Below are positions 6,278 through 8,916 of a stretch of DNA of 8,916 bases, in pieces. Both the position numbers and the translations under genes were made by a program. The stretch comes from Segatella salivae DSM 15606 (lineage in GTDB: Bacteria; Bacteroidota; Bacteroidia; Bacteroidales; Bacteroidaceae). Under the pieces are notes generated by a model. It was given only the letters and a program-made list of their open reading frames with translations, did not search any database and was not told the DNA's origin. The DNA lies in contig NZ_GL629647.1 in NCBI RefSeq assembly GCF_000185845.1, positions 848,433-857,348 of the forward strand, read 5' to 3'. The first letter of the stretch is position 1. Each line of letters starts with the position of its first letter.

Positions 6278-6975
6278 CTCTAATCTATTCTATTCTGCAC
6301 AACATCTCATTTTTTACCCTATTCCCAGTTTCTTTATGAATGGAAAATCATAGGGTGGCATCAGACTTCAAATGACATAACCTTATAATATATGTCGTTC
6401 GTTCATCTAAACACCGCTGAAATGAAACAATTACAAATATACATTATTTTCTGAAATCTATCGACAAAATACATAAAAAAGTAGTTATAAGAAGATTTTT
6501 TGAACAAAGAAACTGCATAACAAAACACTTTCCTTATTCCAAAACAAGATAGACTACATTCCACATTAATTGCATGAACCCTGTAAAGCCATACAAAAAC
6601 TGAAGCAAAACGACGGAAAGATTTTGCCAAGTTCTATCAATTGAAGGCGCAAAGACGATGGTCCGTATACGCAAAGGCTATCACACGCTAAATAATTCGA
6701 AATAAACTGATCTACCAATACATCACATCTCCGAACACAATCACCGAATAAGCTGATTATCAATCATATAGAAACGAACCATGTTTCCTATCATTTTACG
6801 TTATAAAGTGACTGAAATCACACGATAAAATAATGTAGATTACATGCTAAACTGACATAGATTGCAAAATATAATGATATGCATAGCGATAAACTTACAT
6901 TGTATTTCGTACAAAACCAGCTCTATTTATGGTGATGAAAAATAAAAGATAAAATTGTAACTTGAAATTTCTGAT
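6278..6975. other. AT-rich gene-free stretch between divergent trpC and the small-ORF/rpe unit
   Basis: About 700 bp with no reading frame that looks like a gene. The minus-strand frames at 6403-6630 and 6566-6763 have Cys/Phe-rich, unprotein-like translations. Short plus-strand stretches near 6570-6680 read acceptably in different frames (for example FAKFYQLKAQRRWSVYA) but are broken by stops and could be gene remnants. The only small structure is ACCCTAT (6316-6322) with ATAGGGT (6350-6356). The first 200 bases hold the trpC promoter candidate. Confidence 0.6.
6434..6467 (-). promoter_or_regulatory. Candidate promoter for trpC-trpF
   Basis: The minus strand has TTTG (6467-6464), 22 nt, then TATATTTG (6441-6434), an exact -7 match with a slightly long spacer. 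It would give a leader of about 150 nt before the trpC ATG. I see no tryptophan-rich leader peptide or clear attenuator in that leader. Confidence 0.4.
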
Positions 6976-7007
6976 TTTGCACAATATATCCCATTATCCT
7001 ACGTTCT
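6976..7007 (+). promoter_or_regulatory. Candidate promoter for the small ORFs and rpe
   Basis: TTTG (6976-6979), 20 nt, then TACGTTCT (7000-7007), which matches TAnnTTTG at TA and TT but not at the final TG. The spacing equals that of the better promoters in the window. The transcript would start near 7013, just before the small ORFs. Confidence 0.35.
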
Positions 7008-7026
7008 AAGGGTAAATGTGGAATGT

Positions 7027-7128
7027 TTGACAACCGAACAACTCGAACAAAGTTGGAAATTGGTTGGCGATTATAAAAGAATCCACACTAAAAAGAACAA
7101 AAACGACGCCAAAACAGAATGCCTATGA
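7027..7128 (+). CDS. Small ORF of unknown function upstream of rpe, possibly frameshifted
   Basis: I do not recognise it. From a TTG at 7027 (or GTG at 7018) it encodes about 33 residues with a protein-like, helical and basic composition: TTEQLEQSWKLVGDYKRIHT, then KKNKNDAK. It has no in-frame ATG. It stops at TGA 7126-7128, overlapping the next ORF. If one base is skipped at the AAAA run (7111-7114), the frame continues as QNAYEVFFAKRIVAV to TGA at 7160-7162, which also looks like real protein. So this may be a small gene broken by a one-base change, a natural frameshift site, or a short intact gene. It lies just after the candidate promoter and in the direction of rpe. Confidence 0.35.
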   Translation: MTTEQLEQSWKLVGDYKRIHTKKNKNDAKTECL

Positions 7129-7250
7129 AGTGTTTTTCGCCAAAAGAATCGTTGCCGTCTGAAAAGACTTTGCAACTTATTAAACAGATAGCCTACACCT
7201 ATCGGGTGGCTCGTGTGAACGGAAAGAATACGGCATTCTGTCTCAATTAA
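7119..7250 (+). CDS. Small conserved-looking protein of unknown function (about 43 aa)
   Basis: The plus-strand ORF starts at the ATG 7119, or at the second ATG 7125, which overlaps the previous stop as ATGA. It ends TAA at 7248-7250 and encodes 41-43 residues: a start like MKCFSPKESLPSEKT, then LQLIKQIAYTYRVARV, then NGKNTAFCLN. The middle is an amphipathic helix, and the clean CLN end resembles short unnamed Prevotella proteins as I remember them; I cannot name a family. It lies 19 bp before rpe on the same strand, so co-transcription is likely. No membrane segment or signal peptide is seen. Overlapping starts and stops with the ORF before it suggest translational coupling. Confidence 0.55.
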   Translation: MPMKCFSPKESLPSEKTLQLIKQIAYTYRVARVNGKNTAFCLN

Positions 7251-7269
7251 ACTCAAAAATCAAATACAA

Positions 7270-7923
7270 ATGAAAACTTTAGTTTCGCCATCTCTATTGG
7301 CAGCCGACTTTCTTCATCTGAAAGATGAGATTGAAATGATTAACAATAGTGAGGCAGACTGGTTACATCTTGACGTAATGGATGGGTTTTTTGTGCCCAA
7401 CATATCGTTTGGCTTCCCTATTCTTGAGGCAGTTAGCAAGGTTTGTAAAAAGCCTTTGGACGTTCATTTCATGATTGTTCATCCCGAACAATACATCGAA
7501 CAGACAGCTAAGATTGGTGCAATGATGATGAATGTACATTATGAAGCATGTACCCATTTGCATCGAACCATCCAACAAATTCATGCTGCCGGGATGAAAG
7601 CGGGAGTCACCTTAAACCCTTCAACGCCTGTGTTCATGCTCGAAGACATTATCCGTGACGTTGACATGGTACTGCTGATGAGTGTCAATCCCGGTTTCGG
7701 TGGACAGAAATTCATAGAGAACACCATCCGAAAGGTAGAGAGATTGCGTCGCTTAATCAATGAAACAGGGTCGCATGCACTCATAGAAGTAGATGGTGGA
7801 GTGCAAGCCGAAACAGCCCCACGACTCGTGAAAGCTGGAGTCGATGTATTGGTAAGTGGAAGTTATGTATTCAAAAGCACAGACCCTTATGCCACTATCG
7901 AAGCCTTGAAAAAGCTGAAATAA
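7270..7923 (+). CDS. rpe: Ribulose-phosphate 3-epimerase
   Basis: A 217-residue cytoplasmic barrel enzyme interconverting ribulose 5-phosphate and xylulose 5-phosphate in the non-oxidative pentose phosphate pathway. VSPSLLAADF (5-14) is the N-terminal signature. The metal-binding and acid/base residues are all visible: H33 and D35 in WLHLDVMDG, H66 in DVHFMI and D175 in IEVDGGV. The phosphate loops are NPGFGGQKF (140-148) and VSGSYVF (195-201). Length and motifs are normal and the start is clear. It is the only sizeable plus-strand gene in the window, preceded by two tiny ORFs 19 bp upstream and facing the sigma-factor gene tail to tail with a hairpin in the 58-bp gap. Confidence 0.98.
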   Translation: MKTLVSPSLLAADFLHLKDEIEMINNSEADWLHLDVMDGFFVPNISFGFPILEAVSKVCKKPLDVHFMIVHPEQYIEQTAKIGAMMMNVHYEACTHLHRTIQQIHAAGMKAGVTLNPSTPVFMLEDIIRDVDMVLLMSVNPGFGGQKFIENTIRKVERLRRLINETGSHALIEVDGGVQAETAPRLVKAGVDVLVSGSYVFKSTDPYATIEALKKLK

Positions 7924-7938
7924 CAGGATGCAATTGGC

Positions 7939-7967
7939 TGGATTATTAAATGACACGTAATAATCCA
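7939..7967. terminator. Bidirectional hairpin between convergent rpe and the sigma-factor gene
   Basis: TGGATTATTA (7939-7948) and TAATAATCCA (7958-7967) form a perfect 10-bp stem with a 9-nt loop in the 58-bp gap between two converging genes. T-runs after the stem are weak on both strands (ATATTTTG on plus). An alternative pairing ATTGG (7933-7937) with CCAAT (7965-7969) exists. Confidence 0.6.
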
Positions 7968-7981
7968 ATGCATATTTTGTG

Positions 7982-8578
7982 TTAAACCATCTGCAAGGTG
8001 ATTTCATTTTCCTTCACCATGCGACGCAGATTTAGGATTGCATAGCGCATACGACCGAGACTGGTATTAATACTTACGTTTGTCATCTCAGCGATTTCTT
8101 TGAATGAAAGTTGCTGATAATAACGCATATAAACCACTTCTCGTTGTGAAGCAGGCAAGAAATTCATCAGTTTTTTCACATCTTTCAACACCTGTGCATT
8201 GACATATTGACTCTCAATGTCCATCGAATAAAAGTCGTTTGTGCTGATGTTTGAGAGGTCGTTATCATCAGAAGTGTCTACAATCTTTTGCACTTTCAGT
8301 CCACGATAAAGGTCCATGATGACGTTATGTGCAATGCGCATCATCCAAGCGCTAAACTTTCCGCTTGGTGAATACTTCCCTTCTTGCAGCTTAGTGATAA
8401 CCTTTACAAACGTCTCTTGAAAGAGATCATCAGCAATTTCGCGGTCGCGCACTACGAAAAGGATGTAGGAAAACAATTTTGATTGATGTCGAAACAGTAA
8501 TTCATCAAATGCCCGATTGTTGCCATTCACATAGTCCATGGCCAACTCTTCATCAGTCATTACATTTAGATTCTTCAT
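7982..8578 (-). CDS. ECF-type RNA polymerase sigma factor
   Basis: A 198-residue group-4 sigma factor that directs RNA polymerase to a special promoter set. Region 2 spans about 20-92: AFDELLFRHQSKLFSYI (23-39), then DREIADDLFQETFVKVITK (45-63, the core-binding and -10 melting part), then GKFSAWMMRIAHNVIMDLYR (73-92). After an acidic linker, region 4 spans about 128-188 with LPASQREVVYMRYYQQLSFK (141-160) followed by the helix-turn-helix EIAEMTNVSINTSLGRMRYA. It resembles the ECF factors conserved across Bacteroidales, some of which act in oxidative stress; that role is inferred. No anti-sigma gene follows: downstream is the convergent rpe. Its promoter is the near-consensus site at 8724-8755, giving a leader of about 140 nt. 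Confidence 0.95.
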   Translation of the reverse strand: MKNLNVMTDEELAMDYVNGNNRAFDELLFRHQSKLFSYILFVVRDREIADDLFQETFVKVITKLQEGKYSPSGKFSAWMMRIAHNVIMDLYRGLKVQKIVDTSDDNDLSNISTNDFYSMDIESQYVNAQVLKDVKKLMNFLPASQREVVYMRYYQQLSFKEIAEMTNVSINTSLGRMRYAILNLRRMVKENEITLQMV

Positions 8579-8723
8579 TCCTTAAAACTTTAATTCTAAG
8601 TAAAATTGTTCTATAGGCGCAGTTGTTATAATGTGAATATACGAATTTGTGCTGATGTAGTTCAAGACTTTTTCAACTAAGAAGAACGCAGTCATCTCGT
8701 CAAAAGTAAAGGGCTACACGATG

Positions 8724-8755
8724 CAAAGATAGATTAAATTTCACGTTCTGCCAAA
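8724..8755 (-). promoter_or_regulatory. Bacteroidetes-type promoter of the ECF sigma gene
   Basis: The minus strand reads TTTG (8755-8752), 20 nt, then TATCTTTG (8731-8724): a full match to -33 TTTG / -7 TAnnTTTG. The start is predicted near 8717. The site is of the housekeeping type, so the gene seems to be read by the primary sigma factor rather than only by itself. Confidence 0.68.
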
Positions 8756-8765
8756 TTTTTCAAAT

Positions 8766-8799
8766 AAAAAAGAGGTTGGAGCAGGAAGCACCCAACCTC
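8766..8799 (-). terminator. Rho-independent terminator of the candidate small RNA
   Basis: GAGGTTGG (8799-8792 on the minus strand) pairs with CCAACCTC (8779-8772), a GC-containing 8-bp stem with a 12-nt loop, directly followed by TTTTTTATTT (8771-8762). This is the best-formed terminator in the window. It acts on the minus strand and lies just before the sigma-gene promoter, isolating it from upstream transcription. Confidence 0.75.
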
Positions 8800-8839
8800 G
8801 AAAGCGATTTAGAAAAGCTCTAAATCATTAAAAAAATAT
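8766..8839 (-). ncRNA. Candidate small RNA or leader RNA upstream of the sigma gene
   Basis: Between a full promoter (8844-8875) and a U-tract terminator lie about 75 nt with no useful ORF. The RNA would fold into two perfect hairpins: GATTTAGA (8826-8819) with TCTAAATC (8813-8806) around a 5-nt loop, then GAGGTTGG (8799-8792) with CCAACCTC (8779-8772) around a 12-nt loop, ending in T6 (8771-8766). A six-base linker joins them. This is the layout of an independent small RNA gene. Reading through the terminator would instead make it an attenuated leader of the sigma gene 190 bp on. I do not recognise it as 6S, SRP, tmRNA or RNase P RNA. The ends are estimates. Confidence 0.45.
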
Positions 8840-8843
8840 GTGA

Positions 8844-8875
8844 CAAATATAAGTTATATGAATGAGAAAAACAAA
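8844..8875 (-). promoter_or_regulatory. Bacteroidetes-type promoter ahead of the candidate small RNA
   Basis: The minus strand reads TTTG (8875-8872), 20 nt, then TATATTTG (8851-8844), a full consensus match with the same spacer as the promoters at 382-413 and 8724-8755. The only thing between it and the terminator is the two-hairpin segment. The predicted start is about 8839. Confidence 0.6.
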
Positions 8876-8891
8876 TTTTTCGACTGGAAAA

Positions 8892-8916
8892 TCACTTTTT
8901 TAACATCTTCATGACG
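8892..8916 (-). CDS. Possible C-terminal end of a gene beyond the right edge
   Basis: The minus strand from the right edge reads VMKMLKK and then TGA (8894-8892), a plausible basic protein tail. Only seven codons are visible, so neither the frame nor the product can be confirmed; another frame stays open to a TAA at about 8859-8857. Confidence 0.2.

Noticed and set aside
6316..6356. Inverted repeat ACCCTAT/ATAGGGT as a terminator or operator
   Set aside because: Only 7 bp with a 27-nt gap and no T-run on the 3' side of either strand; it could be chance.
6403..6763. Two overlapping minus-strand open frames in the gap upstream of trpC
   Set aside because: The translations are Cys/Phe-rich, unlike real proteins, and have no motif; they resemble chance frames in AT-rich spacer.
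6278..7010. Decayed transposon or missing trp genes in the gene-free gap
   Set aside because: No terminal inverted repeats, target duplication or trpB/D/E/G-like segments could be read; only short broken peptide stretches.
7071..7256. Minus-strand open frame of 61 codons
   Set aside because: It is antisense to the small ORFs before rpe, and its hydrophobic composition arises from the complement of a Lys-rich frame.
1..8916. tRNA, rRNA, CRISPR array or phage attachment site
   Set aside because: I saw no cloverleaf, regular repeat-spacer pattern, integrase or direct-repeat pair anywhere in the window.

Overview
The window looks like a chromosomal segment from a member of the Bacteroidales, most likely a Prevotella-like species. 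Three points support this: low GC with AT-rich spacers; promoter-like sites of the Bacteroidetes type (-33 TTTG, -7 TAnnTTTG) with almost no Shine-Dalgarno sequences; and protein variants typical of that group (a ClC with GAEAP and LEVLMLDLTM, and an ECF sigma factor with the RHQSKLFSYI segment). The genus is an inference. There is no sign of a phage, integrase, insertion sequence or CRISPR array.

Left part, all on the minus strand: the 5' end of a ROK-family sugar kinase gene with its own promoter (1-413). Then, in transcription order, come fmt (Met-tRNA formyltransferase), tsaC/ywlC (threonylcarbamoyl-AMP synthase) and a ClC chloride transporter with a CBS tail (431-3846). The spacings of 63 and 26 bp fit one operon, with two tRNA-related enzymes ahead of an ion transporter. 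Upstream of fmt lie two tandem hairpins that probably end the transcript of a small heat-shock gene (hsp20, 4104-4535). That gene has a perfect Shine-Dalgarno and a repeated operator-like motif upstream.

Middle part: trpF and trpC (4749-6277, minus) form a two-gene unit with an ATGA overlap and no other tryptophan genes nearby. Both reading frames are intact, yet both proteins lack residues that are normally invariant in their active sites. They are either decaying through missense changes or have been put to another use. About 740 bp to the right contains no gene I can support.

Right part: on the plus strand, two tiny overlapping ORFs (7027-7250) run into rpe (ribulose-5-phosphate 3-epimerase, 7270-7923), perhaps as a short operon. 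A hairpin separates rpe from the convergent ECF sigma-factor gene (7982-8578, minus), which has a near-consensus promoter and no anti-sigma neighbour. Just upstream of that promoter, on the same strand, a complete promoter, a tandem hairpin and a U-tract terminator outline a roughly 75-nt candidate small RNA or leader (8766-8839).

The most interesting items are the paired active-site losses in TrpC and TrpF, the candidate sRNA beside the sigma factor, and the nested small ORFs before rpe.
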